DNA of 64,000 bases from IMG/VR virus record IMGVR_UViG_3300027743_000001, positions 22,543 through 86,542 of that record. One strand, 5' to 3'. Position 1 is the stretch's first letter; each line of letters starts with the position of its first letter. Under the pieces are notes generated by a model, which had not been told where the DNA came from, did no database searches, and saw only the letters and a list, made by a program, of their open reading frames with translations. Positions 19,115-28,275 of this stretch are shown piece after piece. The stretch comes from a virus. Position numbers and translations under genes: made by a program.

Positions 19115-19293
19115 GTCTCCTCCTGAGGTGTTGCCGGTCGGCCGGCTACCGACGTGACTTGGGCCATGACCAGAGCGAAGGCTTGTGACTCGCTGAACCC
19201 TGCCTCTTTGTAGGACAAGTACAGCTCATGCAGAGCCAAGGCCGCCGTCCTCATGGTGGACGCGACGTTGGGGGACTTGTCTTTGGGGTCCAT
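19111..19293 (-). CDS. Small helical protein
   Basis: 60 residues, ATG at 19293 with GGAGAG upstream, overlapping both neighbours by 3-4 nt. It reads as two helices (MRTAALALHELYLSYKEAG and QAFALVMAQVT). Helical hairpins of this size occur as small regulators or chaperones, but nothing specific is recognised. Confidence 0.65.
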   Translation of the reverse strand: MDPKDKSPNVASTMRTAALALHELYLSYKEAGFSESQAFALVMAQVTSVAGRPATPQEET

Positions 19294-19619
19294 CAACTCT
19301 CCGGAATCTCGTCGATCTTGGACTGCACCGTAAGGATCATGGCCGCCGCCATCGAGAGCGCGCCGGCCTTTGTCAACCAGCGTCCCGACTTGAACCGGGA
19401 GGCGAACAGAACCGCCCCGCCGGCCCACATGGAAACGCACCAGGGGCAGTCAACCAGATACCCAGCCCTCTGGCGCAAGCCCCCGGCGCCAGGTTTCTCG
19501 GCCCAGGCCATGACCGCGTCGCGGATCGGGCGCGCGATCTCGTCGTCGGTAACCAGCCGTGTCAACCGGGCTACGGCCGCCGCCATGACGACGGCCGTCC
19601 CCGCGTCTTTGGAGTTCAT
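19293..19619 (-). CDS. DUF1360-like membrane protein
   Basis: 108 residues. The combination ARLTRLVTDDEIARPIRD, followed by YLVDCPWCVSMWAGG, matches the DUF1360 family found in actinobacteria and their phages. The C-terminal part (ALSMAAAMILTV) is hydrophobic. Function of DUF1360 is unknown. It is coupled to the zinc protein upstream and to the small helical protein downstream. Confidence 0.75.
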   Translation of the reverse strand: MNSKDAGTAVVMAAAVARLTRLVTDDEIARPIRDAVMAWAEKPGAGGLRQRAGYLVDCPWCVSMWAGGAVLFASRFKSGRWLTKAGALSMAAAMILTVQSKIDEIPES

Positions 19620-19786
19620 CGGCGCTGAAGGTGAGGAGTGAGCCGGATGCCGCCGGTCTTGGAGCGCTGGTCGACGCACATCTGGCCGGCCCCCGCCTGG
19701 CAGACCGGGCACACAGTGGACAGCCGGAGGTCGAACTTGACAGCCTTGCCACATTCGCAGTCGATATCCAGGAACCGCTTCGCCAT
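19616..19786 (-). CDS. Small zinc-ribbon protein
   Basis: 56 residues, ATG at 19786 preceded by AGGAGG with 8-nt spacing. Two Cys pairs (CEC near residue 10 and CPVC near 26), one further Cys at 37 and a C-terminal H suggest a zinc ribbon, as in short zinc-finger proteins seen near terminase genes of actinophages. It overlaps DUF1360 by 4 nt. Confidence 0.75.
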   Translation of the reverse strand: MAKRFLDIDCECGKAVKFDLRLSTVCPVCQAGAGQMCVDQRSKTGGIRLTPHLQRR

Positions 19787-19845
19787 CTCTTGTTCCTCCT
19801 GAGAAAGAAGTTATCAGAAGGAATCCTAGTAGAGAGAAGTCCGAT

Positions 19846-19896
19846 TTTACAACATAGAAAGAGCGGGTGACCTGCCGCGAAACAGGTCACCCGCTC
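19846..19896 (-). terminator. Intrinsic terminator, leftward
   Basis: A perfect 14-bp stem (GAGCGGGTGACCTG, 19861-19874, with its complement at 19883-19896) and an 8-nt loop. On the minus strand it is followed by TTTCTATGTTGT. It would end transcripts coming from the TerL/MuF region before the zinc-ribbon gene. Confidence 0.8.
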
Positions 19897-19942
19897 TGTC
19901 TCAGGTCCGCGTCACCACCGTCCACGGAACCTGAAGTTGTGT

Positions 19943-19984
19943 GGGGAGCTAGCAACTCACGGGGGTCGGCGTAGCTAGCTCCCC
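19943..19984. terminator. Stem-loop between the membrane peptide and the terminator at 19.86 kb
   Basis: GGGGAGCTAGC (19943-19953) pairs with GCTAGCTCCCC (19974-19984) across a 20-nt loop. No clear T-tract, so it may be a terminator or RNA-processing structure. The rest of 19787-19997 has no gene that I can support. Confidence 0.5.
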
Positions 19985-19997
19985 GACGCCGGAGACG

Positions 19998-20147
19998 CTA
20001 CCGGTTGAGGTCGCTCCGCGCAAGTAGCGCGAAGGTCACCGCAAGGACAGCGAGACCGAACCCAATGTTGGCCTGATCCCTGATGTAGAAGATGAGAGAC
20101 GCAATAGCGCCTAACACAGCTACCAGGGGAACCCACCTGAGGTACAT
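19998..20147 (-). CDS. Small membrane protein with two transmembrane segments
   Basis: 49 residues; GGAGGGAGG upstream of the ATG. Two hydrophobic helices (VPLVAVLGAIASLIFYI and IGFGLAVLAVTFALLA) are separated by a short polar turn (RDQAN), with a basic C-terminus. The topology resembles small phage membrane proteins including class II holins, but nothing else supports a lysis role. Confidence 0.7.
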   Translation of the reverse strand: MYLRWVPLVAVLGAIASLIFYIRDQANIGFGLAVLAVTFALLARSDLNR

Positions 20148-20166
20148 GAAACACCTCCCTCCACCG

Positions 20167-20832
20167 CTAGGGATGGAATGTCAACCAACACCGGCATCCG
20201 ATCACTTCGTCCAGCGGAGCGCTTGGGTCTCCAGGGAACCGAAGTTCGATCCCTTCTGGTGTCACAAAGTTGTCGGAGATCGGTACGGTACTACCGGGGT
20301 AGTTTCGCGATCCAAGTATTGCATGAGAGGTTCGTACCCTGGTATCCCCGACGTTATGCCACCGCTTACGGGTCAGCCCGATCTCGTCGGCCGCCGCCAT
20401 CTGAGCGGAGGAGATCACCGCGTGGGCTACCAGGTTGTGCAGCCGCTCCGGATCCAGGTAGTCGGGGGTCTCGCCCGGGGCCGGGGGGTCATCGTGAACG
20501 CTTCTCACAACTGCCTTGGCCGCCTTGACCAGCGTTTGCATCCCGGCATCATGGCCAGCCTCACGGCCTCGGTCAGAAGCGGCCAGCAGTGCCTCAGCGC
20601 GCCGTGCGGGGGAGGCGTCCCGCTGTCTGGCCAGAGCACGATCGGCCACCCCGTAGAGCGCACCGCCGATCGTCTCCGGGAGCCCGAGCGTGCCAGCGAT
20701 CTTCTGCCAGGATCCTGTCACCGTGCCGCTGGTGGCACCGTAAGCAGCGTAAGCCGCTAGTACCACAGCCAGCGCGGGGAGCAGAGAGTTGGCTTCCTCT
20801 TCCTGCTCCTCCGGTGGGTTTGGCTGTGTCAT
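20167..20832 (-). CDS. MuF-type head morphogenesis protein
   Basis: 221 residues. The C-terminal third has the Mu gpF-like pattern: ISSAQMAAADEIGLTRKRW, TRVRTSHAILG, DNFVTPEGIELRFPG, IGCRCWLTF. A hydrophobic stretch (ALAVVLAAYAAYGATSG) lies near the N-terminus. MuF proteins are minor head proteins at the portal. Here it is coupled to TerL by an ATGA overlap. It is short compared with usual MuF proteins, so its N-terminal part may have moved into the giant protein (inference). Confidence 0.75.
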   Translation of the reverse strand: MTQPNPPEEQEEEANSLLPALAVVLAAYAAYGATSGTVTGSWQKIAGTLGLPETIGGALYGVADRALARQRDASPARRAEALLAASDRGREAGHDAGMQTLVKAAKAVVRSVHDDPPAPGETPDYLDPERLHNLVAHAVISSAQMAAADEIGLTRKRWHNVGDTRVRTSHAILGSRNYPGSTVPISDNFVTPEGIELRFPGDPSAPLDEVIGCRCWLTFHP

Positions 20833-22352
20833 AGCTGTCTCCCGCGCCGCCGGTTCGGGATGCCCCGAGCGATCGTCAGGCTACCCGTGTTGCGCCCCTG
20901 GTGGGTGAACTTGATGAAGCCGGCCGGCCGCTGCGTAACCGTCCGGGTCGTGGCCGAGCCGGGAGCGCCGCCCTTCAGCGCATCGGGGAAGAGAGCCGCC
21001 GCCAGAGCCCAGCCGGCCGCGTCCATCCGGTCGGGGGAGTAGCCGGACTCTCCCGGCACCCAGCTGGTCTCCTGATCTTCCAGGTCCGTGAAGTATCCGA
21101 CGTGGTGAACGCGGCCTTTCTCGTATGCTGCAGCTACCGGGCCGAACCGCACAGCCTTCTGAGCGGTTGCCCATACCTCACGGACCGGCGGAGGAGTGGT
21201 GTTGGCGTGACTGGCAGCCTGACGGATCACCCGCTTGACCAGAGCGCCGCCCTGGTTGGTCTCTACGATCACCGTCGCTTGGTGCTCACGAGCCGCCTTG
21301 ATGACCTCATCACCCCACACCGATGGGGAGGCCCGGAGAGAGTAGTCGGCTATCACGTAAGCGTGCCGCTTGAGGACGGGGTGCGTAAGTGGCACCGCTA
21401 CCACGACGATGCCGCACTCATCGTTGGGCCTCTCGGCAACCGAGGGGTCGACGCCCACGTAGAAGGCCCATCGGACGCCCGGCAGAGTCGGCGTGTTGGT
21501 TACCCGGAACGCTTCTATTGTGGACTCGGATACCTGCGCTCCATCCACCTCATCCAGCATCACACCTTCCAGCTCCTGCTGGCCCAAGGTGGTGCCGTCG
21601 TAGAGGTCCATGAGCACGTCGAGATATACGGCGGACAGGTAAGGGTTGGACTTCGTTGCCATGTTCTTGAGCAGGATTCTCTTGGCTGGGTCCTTCGCGT
21701 CCGCGATCAGTTTGCGCAGCAGAGCCACCCGCTTAGGGGTGGTCGCCGCAAGGATCTGCGGAAGCCTTCCCATACGGGTGCCGATACGCAGGTTGTCCCA
21801 CGCTGTAAGGCCGTCCACGCCAGGCTTCCACTTGTGCGCGGCCAGTTCATCCGCCACGCCGATGTGGAACGCCGGGCCACGTAGCTGGTCAGGTTCCTCA
21901 GCCGAGAATGTCAAGAGGTTGCCACCGTAAGGGAGTTCCACGAGACGCCGGGACGGAATCCAGTTCAGTGCGTCTACTTCAGACGGTGGGTAGATGTTCA
22001 TGAGACCGGACGGACCCTCAAGCAAAATGTCCCGGACGTCGGCTGCAGTACGGCCGAGCAGCGCTCCCTTGAGCGGCCGGCCAGGGTCGCGGCCCAGCTT
22101 GGCCCAGTTCTTGTCCAGGTCCCGGATCCACTCGGTCATGGCCCGTGACTTGCCGGCTCCACGGCCGCCGAGCAGGAGCGCTACAGAGAAATCCTCGCCG
22201 CCGTCTTCCTTGCGGGTCGGCACGATCTGAGACGGCCGGCCCATGAACTCCCAGCTGTAGAGCAGCTCCATCGGATCCAGCCCAGCAAGAGCCTCGGCCT
22301 GCTCCTCCGGAGGAAGGGCCGCCAGCTGCTGCTCCAGCGAGAGATCTAACAT
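20829..22352 (-). CDS. terL: Terminase large subunit
   Basis: 507 residues, GAGGAGCAGGG before the ATG. Walker A at 61-69 (LGGRGAGKS), a Walker B-like VADELAAHK near 165, an ATPase coupling motif AATTPK near 210, and an RNase H-like nuclease domain starting with VGVDPS near 300, with ETNQGG near 380. TerL cuts concatemeric DNA and pumps it through the portal. It lies after the tail-fibre genes and is coupled to MuF. Confidence 0.9.
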   Translation of the reverse strand: MLDLSLEQQLAALPPEEQAEALAGLDPMELLYSWEFMGRPSQIVPTRKEDGGEDFSVALLLGGRGAGKSRAMTEWIRDLDKNWAKLGRDPGRPLKGALLGRTAADVRDILLEGPSGLMNIYPPSEVDALNWIPSRRLVELPYGGNLLTFSAEEPDQLRGPAFHIGVADELAAHKWKPGVDGLTAWDNLRIGTRMGRLPQILAATTPKRVALLRKLIADAKDPAKRILLKNMATKSNPYLSAVYLDVLMDLYDGTTLGQQELEGVMLDEVDGAQVSESTIEAFRVTNTPTLPGVRWAFYVGVDPSVAERPNDECGIVVVAVPLTHPVLKRHAYVIADYSLRASPSVWGDEVIKAAREHQATVIVETNQGGALVKRVIRQAASHANTTPPPVREVWATAQKAVRFGPVAAAYEKGRVHHVGYFTDLEDQETSWVPGESGYSPDRMDAAGWALAAALFPDALKGGAPGSATTRTVTQRPAGFIKFTHQGRNTGSLTIARGIPNRRRGRQL

Positions 22353-22364
22353 GTTCCCTGCTCC

Positions 22365-24167
22365 TCACTCAACAGCGAACATAATACGCGGCACGCTTCC
22401 CGAAGGGTTTTTCGTAGGGAACGTGCTAGGGAACACGGGACTAAGGGGCAGGCTATCTACGTATAGACCGCTATAGCCAGCGGCATTGACATCAGATGAG
22501 CCGATAATACCGGGATGCGATGTCGCGCCTGTAGCAATCAAGGTAGACGCTGCGGTGACAGATCTGCCGGCAATCCAGTATCGACCCGGCTGCAAGATTA
22601 CGCCGCCGGCCACGTTCGCTGTCCTAAGTCCGTTAACGGTGGTGTCGATAACACCTAGATCATTTAGCAGTGCATCAGGACCTACCAGCGCCTTATGTGA
22701 GTACACTGCCACGCGATAGCTAGCGCTCGCGACTGCAGCTGTAACGCGCACAGCGATTCTCGTTATCGGAGTGGGGTCATCAAGAGTTAGTGGCCAGGTA
22801 TAGATCGAGTCAGTAGGCGGGGGAAGTGTGGTGCCGCCAGGGTTTCCAACAAAGGGTTGTCCGTACCAAGCAACACCCATGCCGGTCATAGGGCGGATAG
22901 CTCCGCCTGCACTAGCGCCGCCGCCGGCCGCTGCGGGAGCTGAGGCCACCCAAGTACCAGGCGTGCCGGCAACCGTGCACATCCAGAACGCGCCAACGGA
23001 GTCCTGCACCGTCTCGTTGAGCAGCCACGCTCCGGTAGTAGGCGGACCAGGAGTAGTCAGGCGAGCGGCCAGGATTATCGAAGGATTGTTGTTCTTAGTG
23101 CCTATGTGTGCGGAGCCAGGAATTTCTGTCTTGCCAGTGACTTGAGGAGAATCCGTTAGAAACACGTTGAACAGAACCGTACCGTTGTAAGCCTGTAGCT
23201 GGAAGTTCCGGCCGCCGTTGCGAGCCTTAAAGGCAATGCCGTTGTTTGAGGTGTTCTGAACAATGTCAACCGACCCAGCGCTGGTCTGGAACCGCTCGAA
23301 AATCACATCCGGTGCGGGTGCCGTGGGGTTGACGATCACGGCAGGCACCGTGGTTGACGCTGCGGGTGAGAATGACTTCTGGCCGGTGAACGTCTCCGTG
23401 CCGGCCAGGTGTGCCACCCCCGTATCCGTTGGGTTGAACATGGCTACCCACACCCGCTGCGCGGGAACCGGATTACCACCTGCGATCCACGTGACCGGGT
23501 AGGTGAAGTAGCCCGCCCCGAAGTCCCACACAGGTGCACCTGTCACCCGATACTTCTCGTACCGGGTGGAGTCATCCTTGTCCTGCATATCGATCTCAGT
23601 GCCCACCGCGACATGCTCAAGGATTCGGGTCACGTCGTTACCGGGAGCCGTCTTAACATTGATATACATCTCTGTTACAGCCATGGGATCACTAGAGTTG
23701 GTGCGCACTTGGCCAGCTGCCGGAGGTGCCCCGGGGTTGGCATTGTAGGCGTACTCCATGAACGTGCCGTTAGAGCCGGACGGCCCCTGTGGACCCTCCG
23801 GCCCTGTCAACCCGATAGGACCTTGCGGCCCCGGTGCGCCGTCCGCGCCGGCCGGACCAGGAGCCCCGTCTGCGCCGGCCGGGCCTGTTGGACCTGGCAC
23901 TGTCGAGTCCGCGCCCGCCGGACCCTGCGGGCCGGGTGGACCTGTGGGACCAGGCTCACCGACTGCACCCGGTGCCCCGATCACGAACGGGTCGGTTGAC
24001 ACGCCAGTGCCGGTGATCTCGATGTTCTCGCCGGCCACCAGCGTGCACCCGCAAAACTCGGAAGCCTCGCCACACCCGATGCAGCGGGACGTTGGAGACG
24101 TGGGGCTCTCGAACGTGACCGGCGTTCCGGTGCCGTCTTCGTCCTCACACTCAACGCATCGAGACAT
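22365..24167 (-). CDS. Collagen-like tail or fibre protein with Cys-rich N-terminus
   Basis: 600 residues, GAGGGGAGGGG before the ATG. Residues 1-45 carry CVEC, CIGC and CGC groups, possibly a metal-binding head piece. Residues ~70-130 are Gly-X-Y repeats ([15 protein letters not shown] and related), which form collagen triple helices in phage fibres. The remaining ~470 residues are beta-rich and probably contain the receptor-binding tip. It precedes TerL in the leftward operon. Minor tail or fibre role is inferred from architecture. Confidence 0.8.
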   Translation of the reverse strand: MSRCVECEDEDGTGTPVTFESPTSPTSRCIGCGEASEFCGCTLVAGENIEITGTGVSTDPFVIGAPGAVGEPGPTGPPGPQGPAGADSTVPGPTGPAGADGAPGPAGADGAPGPQGPIGLTGPEGPQGPSGSNGTFMEYAYNANPGAPPAAGQVRTNSSDPMAVTEMYINVKTAPGNDVTRILEHVAVGTEIDMQDKDDSTRYEKYRVTGAPVWDFGAGYFTYPVTWIAGGNPVPAQRVWVAMFNPTDTGVAHLAGTETFTGQKSFSPAASTTVPAVIVNPTAPAPDVIFERFQTSAGSVDIVQNTSNNGIAFKARNGGRNFQLQAYNGTVLFNVFLTDSPQVTGKTEIPGSAHIGTKNNNPSIILAARLTTPGPPTTGAWLLNETVQDSVGAFWMCTVAGTPGTWVASAPAAAGGGASAGGAIRPMTGMGVAWYGQPFVGNPGGTTLPPPTDSIYTWPLTLDDPTPITRIAVRVTAAVASASYRVAVYSHKALVGPDALLNDLGVIDTTVNGLRTANVAGGVILQPGRYWIAGRSVTAASTLIATGATSHPGIIGSSDVNAAGYSGLYVDSLPLSPVFPSTFPTKNPSGSVPRIMFAVE

Positions 24168-24178
24168 GGCCCCTCCCC

Positions 24179-24754
24179 TCAGATCTTCATGATGTAGGCG
24201 AGAGCGAAGAACAGCGGCCGAGTTGGGACACCCGCTGAGGGAGCAGCAGTGGGGTTGATGACGTGGGTGTGAGATCCCCCGTCATCCGTGCCCACATCAG
24301 AAGTGAAAATCGGCGTTGCGTTTGATGTAGCCAGAGCCAGAGAAGATCCACTAATGGCGTAGATCTGCCGGTACCACGTGCCGTGATGGTGTGTTCCAGC
24401 AGCCTGCATGGTGTGGGTGTGCGCCGGCAGGTGCGAGGTGTTAAGCACCGTGGAGTCGGCTCCGCCCGTAGCGCCCTTGTTGTAGGACGCTCCGGAGTTC
24501 GTACCGCCGGTGTCCGTGGATGCGCCCACTATGAACCGACCGCGTAGGTCCGGAGTTCCGTTGGCGCCGTTGCACAGCGCCCACCCGGCTGGGATGGTGG
24601 CCAGCGTGCCGGACCACATGATGATGCCGCCCACCGGGAACGCCACCCCGAACGCCGCCTCGACAGCTACCGCCAGAGCCTGAATCTGGCTAGGTCCATT
24701 AGGCGGGTCAGTTAGCTCCGGATATGGAAGGTTGTACTTAGGTGTAGCGCCCAT
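24179..24754 (-). CDS. Tail-collar-domain fibre protein
   Basis: 191 residues. The middle carries a phage tail collar signature: [31 protein letters not shown], given here in parts as [17 protein letters not shown] and [11 protein letters not shown]. The N-terminal 35 residues ([11 protein letters not shown] followed by a helix) are shared with four other proteins of this window and probably attach the fibre to the baseplate. C-terminal HTH-x-HV and [10 protein letters not shown] fit the collar fold. Confidence 0.8.
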   Translation of the reverse strand: MGATPKYNLPYPELTDPPNGPSQIQALAVAVEAAFGVAFPVGGIIMWSGTLATIPAGWALCNGANGTPDLRGRFIVGASTDTGGTNSGASYNKGATGGADSTVLNTSHLPAHTHTMQAAGTHHHGTWYRQIYAISGSSLALATSNATPIFTSDVGTDDGGSHTHVINPTAAPSAGVPTRPLFFALAYIMKI

Positions 24755-24773
24755 AGCCCTCTCCCTTTCCAGT

Positions 24774-25493
24774 CTAGGGGTTTCGTGATCCGGTAATTAC
24801 GTTCAGCCAGTTCGAGAAGTTCGGTATCACCCAGGCTCCCCACGTGGCGGGAGAGGGGTCTCCGGGCCTTGCTGGTGTTCCGGCTATCACATCAGACCAG
24901 ACCGGGTTAGCGATAGCGCCGGGTGCTGCTCTGTAGATAAAGAATGTGCTCAGCTTTTGGCCCACAACCCAGGGGTTGCCAGTGCCGCTCGCATCAACCG
25001 GGAAGGTCTGGTAACACGCCGGACTGCCAGCAGCCGACATGCCATTGATGCGTGCGTTCCCCACGGACGGTTCAATCGTCGTGGTGAATACCAGGTTGGC
25101 GGGAGAGAGTTGCGGAGCCGTGTACGCGCACAAGGCAGCCGCTGGGGCAACTGGGAGAGCCGGCAGGCTCAACAGCAGGGGCACCGATCCGGCGAACGCT
25201 GTAGTAGGAGCAGCAGCAGCAGCAGCTAGCTGGTAGCTGCAAAAGATCAAGTCCCCCGTGGTGAATGCGGAGTAGGTCTGCACGCCGTTGCCTAGCGTCA
25301 CCCCCGTGAGGACAGGTGACCAGAGGACAGTTCTCCACGCAGCCTTTCCTCCCAGCCCCTCGATCGTGCCCTGAATCAGGGACAGCACGCTGTCTATCTC
25401 CTGCGCGGTGTCTTGGATGATAGGGAACATGTAGGCCGGGTCCGACGCCACTGGATACGGTATGGCGAACCGCGTAGTTTCATCTGGCATCAT
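24774..25493 (-). CDS. Tail-fibre-like protein, paralogous N-terminus
   Basis: 239 residues, starting at overlapping TGATG with the upstream gene. The N-terminus (FAIPYPVASDPA, then a helix of Ile/Glu heptads) matches the attachment module of its neighbours. The rest is beta-rich (WSPVLTGVTLGNG, then LIFCSYQLA) and likely forms a receptor-binding tip. The same W-x-P-x-L/V-x(5)-GN-G motif occurs in the two upstream paralogues. Confidence 0.7.
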   Translation of the reverse strand: MMPDETTRFAIPYPVASDPAYMFPIIQDTAQEIDSVLSLIQGTIEGLGGKAAWRTVLWSPVLTGVTLGNGVQTYSAFTTGDLIFCSYQLAAAAAAPTTAFAGSVPLLLSLPALPVAPAAALCAYTAPQLSPANLVFTTTIEPSVGNARINGMSAAGSPACYQTFPVDASGTGNPWVVGQKLSTFFIYRAAPGAIANPVWSDVIAGTPARPGDPSPATWGAWVIPNFSNWLNVITGSRNP

Positions 25494-26083
25494 GCACCGC
25501 CCGCTGCGCTGGTGATATACAACACGCTTCCCTTTACGTAGCTATCGTTGGCCCAGACCGATGTGCCCCCAAGGCTCACCGAGGGGTGGTTATAAAGCCG
25601 CATGGCACCCTCGATAGCCACGAGAGCTAAGGCATTAGTCGTGGGGGAGATCTCTACTGCCATGTTCACGACATATGGATAGGTGGGAATCTTGGCTGTC
25701 ACCAAGTTGTGTCCGCCGGGATTCACTGTCAATGAGATTGGCAGAGATGGGGGCATGATGATGTTGGGGAACTGGTTGGCGAGCCACGCTGTAGTGGGAG
25801 GATTGGTGGGGTGCGGGAGTATCTCGAAATCTACCCACACCAGCTGCCCGAGACGGAATGCGCTGCCAGTGATAGACCCATTCCCTAGCGCCATGTTGGT
25901 AACGGTCGGAGCCCAGGTTGCTTGAGACCAGGTGATCTTGCCGGCTGAGTCTGCCGCTACCTCATCTAGAAGAATCCCCAGTTCTTCCTCCGAGTCTTCA
26001 GCGATGTGCTGCACAGCAACAATGTCGGCCGGGTCCAGCATTTCCGGATAACGGATGTCGTAGTTAGGCGTTTGCCCAGCCAT
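25490..26083 (-). CDS. Tail-fibre-like protein, paralogous N-terminus
   Basis: 197 residues from the ATG at 26083, which has ACAGGAGAG upstream and overlaps the previous stop (TGATGG). N-terminal YDIRYPEMLDPAD plus an acidic helix is the shared attachment module; WAPTVTNMALGNGS is the shared start of the beta-rich tip domain. Tandem duplication with divergence of the tips suggests a host-range function. Confidence 0.7.
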   Translation of the reverse strand: MAGQTPNYDIRYPEMLDPADIVAVQHIAEDSEEELGILLDEVAADSAGKITWSQATWAPTVTNMALGNGSITGSAFRLGQLVWVDFEILPHPTNPPTTAWLANQFPNIIMPPSLPISLTVNPGGHNLVTAKIPTYPYVVNMAVEISPTTNALALVAIEGAMRLYNHPSVSLGGTSVWANDSYVKGSVLYITSAAGGA

Positions 26084-26643
26084 CAGGCTCTCCTGTAATA
26101 AAATTGCCCGTACACGAGATTTCCGGAGGCCCACGCAGGTGTTCCTACGGTCTGATACACGGGTTGCTGGATAACACCTGCGCTGCTGCCTCCGCCCACT
26201 CCGCCGCCATACAAGGTCACCTGGCTAGCACCCGCCGCGAACAGCAGGCCGATCACCCAGCGCTGTCCGCTCGCTGAGAATCTCGCTAGAGAAGAACCTG
26301 CAGACGCGACAGGGAACGGCAAGGTAAAGGACGGAAAGCTGGTCCCCCACGACGTGGTTGGGCTAGCGACTCCAGTAACAGTGAACCGACATACCACTAG
26401 GCTAGAGAAGGTGTTGTACTGCGCCTTCACCGTGGCGTTGCCGATGATCCAACCGCCGCCGAATGTGGGGGTCCAGGTGCCTTCCGTGGGGGTGATCAAC
26501 TGGCCTTGTGTCGCGTCGTTGAGGTCGTGCAACTGGCCCAGCTCACGGTCCACATCCCGGGCCATAGTCTCCAGCACACGGATGTCCGCTCGGTCGGTCC
26601 CGAGAGGATAAGTGATCTGGTGCAGAGGTGTCTGGTCGGGCAT
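26083..26643 (-). CDS. Tail-fibre-like protein, first gene of the leftward fibre operon
   Basis: 186 residues starting at ATG 26643. TACGAT ends 6 nt before the ATG, so a leaderless start is likely; a longer upstream frame overlaps the divergent HNH gene and is not credible. N-terminal ITYPLGTDRAD plus helix is the shared attachment module, and WTPTFGGGWIIGN marks the tip domain. It heads the fibre-terminase-head operon. Confidence 0.7.
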   Translation of the reverse strand: MPDQTPLHQITYPLGTDRADIRVLETMARDVDRELGQLHDLNDATQGQLITPTEGTWTPTFGGGWIIGNATVKAQYNTFSSLVVCRFTVTGVASPTTSWGTSFPSFTLPFPVASAGSSLARFSASGQRWVIGLLFAAGASQVTLYGGGVGGGSSAGVIQQPVYQTVGTPAWASGNLVYGQFYYRRA

Positions 26644-26688
26644 GCTCTGATCGTACCGGTTACGGCCGCTCTGGTCTCCCTCCTCCCG

Positions 26689-26718
26689 TTGACACACGCG
26701 CGACTTCCCGTTTAGCCT
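26689..26718 (+). promoter_or_regulatory. Rightward promoter of the HNH gene
   Basis: TTGACA (26689-26694), 18-nt spacer, TAGCCT (26713-26718). The -10 box ends 6 nt before the GTG of the HNH gene. It is divergent from the fibre operon. Confidence 0.65.
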
Positions 26719-26724
26719 CCCCGT

Positions 26725-27327
26725 GTGTTGGAGATGACCACGAGGCTCGCCTACGCCGTTAGGAGCTGGCTCACCCACCGGACCCGACCGGCCGGGGATT
26801 GCCTGGTCTGGGAAGGCTCGATAGATATCCGGGGGTATGCCCGGATCCACCATGACGGCAAGGGCCACCGCGTGCACCGGCTCATCTACATGTTGATCAA
26901 CAATCTGGAGACGCTGCCGGATGACTTCAAGCTCACCAGGACGTGCGGCCGGTGGGGCTGCGTCAAGGCCCAGCACTTCAAGTTGTTCAACCCCAGCCAG
27001 CCGGCAGACCACTGCGGATACGGCCACCCGTTCACCCCGGCCAACACATACATCTTCTATAAGAGTGGTGGCAGACGTTCCCGGATCTGCCTGGCTTGCA
27101 CCCGAGCCCGGCGGAAGGGCACCGACCGCCGGCTGGAGCCGGTATGGGAGGAGAAGCGTCCGCACGGAACTAAGGGCTACTGCGCGCGGGGACACAACCT
27201 GCAGCTGCCACTTCCCAACGAGAACATCTATGTGCTACCCAACGGTGAGCGGCGCTGCCGGATCTGCCGACGACGTAGAGAGCGTGAGACGTATGGAGCT
27301 GAAGCGGAAACACCAACCGTCCATTGA
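26725..27327 (+). CDS. HNH endonuclease with tandem zinc ribbons
   Basis: 200 residues, GTG start 6 nt after a -10 box (leaderless). Residues 22-90 match HNH_3-type nucleases: GDCLVWEGSIDIRGYA, HRVHRLIYMLI, and CGRWGCVKAQHF, the usual C..P.H position being degenerate. Two similar ribbons follow (CGYGHPFTPANTY...CLAC and CARGHNLQLPLPNEN...CRIC), probably DNA-binding. HNH genes of this type act as free-standing homing nucleases or in packaging. Location at the divergent border of operons fits a mobile nuclease. Confidence 0.8.
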   Translation: MLEMTTRLAYAVRSWLTHRTRPAGDCLVWEGSIDIRGYARIHHDGKGHRVHRLIYMLINNLETLPDDFKLTRTCGRWGCVKAQHFKLFNPSQPADHCGYGHPFTPANTYIFYKSGGRRSRICLACTRARRKGTDRRLEPVWEEKRPHGTKGYCARGHNLQLPLPNENIYVLPNGERRCRICRRRRERETYGAEAETPTVH

Positions 27328-27598
27328 AGACCGCATCGCTACCTACGTGCTGACGGCCGATAGGTTCGGGGACTGCCTGGTGCACCGGGGGCCACTGATC
27401 ATGTGGGTTGGACCCCGCCGCCGCGAGCGCATCGACCGTCTGGTCTTTGAGATTGTCGGAGGGTACCCCCTTAAATCCTCTGAACAGCTGATCCCCACTT
27501 GCTGCTGCGGCGTGGAAGCTGGTTGCCCCAGCCGGAGCAGCTGCCTGCACGGCAAGCTGATGCACTGCCTCAACATCGAGCACATGAAAGTGTTGTGA
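27293..27598 (+). CDS. HNH-like protein, probable degenerate paralogue of the upstream gene
   Basis: 101 residues from ATG 27293, overlapping the upstream gene by 35 nt. It repeats the HNH plan: GDCLVHRGPLIMWVGP, RIDRLVFEIVGGY, LIPTCCCG and a final CLNIEHMKVL in place of C-x-P-x-H-L. The zinc ribbons are missing. Catalytic competence is uncertain. Confidence 0.7.
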   Translation: MELKRKHQPSIEDRIATYVLTADRFGDCLVHRGPLIMWVGPRRRERIDRLVFEIVGGYPLKSSEQLIPTCCCGVEAGCPSRSSCLHGKLMHCLNIEHMKVL

Positions 27599-27835
27599 GT
27601 GGAGACCTACGACATGCACCGGAGGATGACCATCCTGGCCATCCTGTATGGCTGCCCGGACGACGCGATCCAGCGAGTGGTTGACAGGGCTATGTCGCGC
27701 AACAACATCACCCTGGCAACTGCCGGAGACTACATCGCTCAGGCCATGTACGAGTTGAAGATCCGAGACGTCCACCTGACCAAGCACCGTTCCCGCAAGC
27801 GCGGACAGAAGAGGGAGACCAACTCGTATGAGTGA
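27599..27835 (+). CDS. Small basic protein, unknown
   Basis: 78 residues starting with the GTG directly after the previous stop. Helical N-terminal part (MTILAILYGCPDDAIQRVV) reminiscent of a helix-turn-helix, then a very basic C-terminus (KHRSRKRGQKR). DNA or RNA binding is possible; no family recognised. Confidence 0.6.
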   Translation: METYDMHRRMTILAILYGCPDDAIQRVVDRAMSRNNITLATAGDYIAQAMYELKIRDVHLTKHRSRKRGQKRETNSYE

Positions 27836-27962
27836 CGATGATGACGGAATCCTGTTCCCGGACAACTGGAATCCGGGGACCGGTTGCCTGGTCGCTGGAG
27901 TGATCTTGGCCTTCTGGGGTGTCGTGCTGTGGGCGATTATCTGGTGGCTGAACTCTGTCTAG
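27828..27962 (+). CDS. Small single-pass membrane protein
   Basis: 44 residues from ATG 27828, overlapping the previous stop by 8 nt. Acidic N-terminus (SDDDDG) then one transmembrane helix (LVAGVILAFWGVVLWAIIWWL). Function unknown. Confidence 0.7.
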   Translation: MSDDDDGILFPDNWNPGTGCLVAGVILAFWGVVLWAIIWWLNSV

Positions 27963-27978
27963 GCTTACGCTTGAAGCT

Positions 27979-28275
27979 GTGGGGGACAGCCAGAGCATAG
28001 AGGTCAACTGGTGCCGGCTCGGAGAAGAACCGACCAGTGAACCCTTCGTGTTCTGGCACTACGACGACGCGCTGAAGTTTCTCAAAGAAGAGTTTGAATA
28101 TATGGCCTACGCCAGCACCAAGCCCAGCGTGGCGCCGACACAGAGAAGCAACCTCATGAAGCTCCGCGACGCGATCACCTATATCCAGTTACGTCGGGGG
28201 AAGCAGCCGCTTCCTGAAGTTGAGGACTGTTCATTCACCATTGGAGATATATGCTACTGGCTGAAGGGAGTGTGA
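27979..28275 (+). CDS. Protein of unknown function, probably leaderless
   Basis: 98 residues. GTG at 27979 with TACGCT ending 7 nt upstream and no Shine-Dalgarno. Mixed alpha/beta, aromatic (FVFWHYDDALKFLKEEF). It starts a run of coupled genes ending at 28993. Confidence 0.65.
   Translation: MGDSQSIEVNWCRLGEEPTSEPFVFWHYDDALKFLKEEFEYMAYASTKPSVAPTQRSNLMKLRDAITYIQLRRGKQPLPEVEDCSFTIGDICYWLKGV

Noticed and set aside
19998-20147. Two-helix membrane peptide as a proven holin
   Set aside because: Topology fits but no endolysin is nearby and many similar peptides exist in this phage, so only a membrane protein is called.
26083-27195. 370-residue extension of the first fibre gene
   Set aside because: The extension overlaps the divergent HNH gene and crosses both promoters; the ATG at 26643 restores the conserved N-terminal module.
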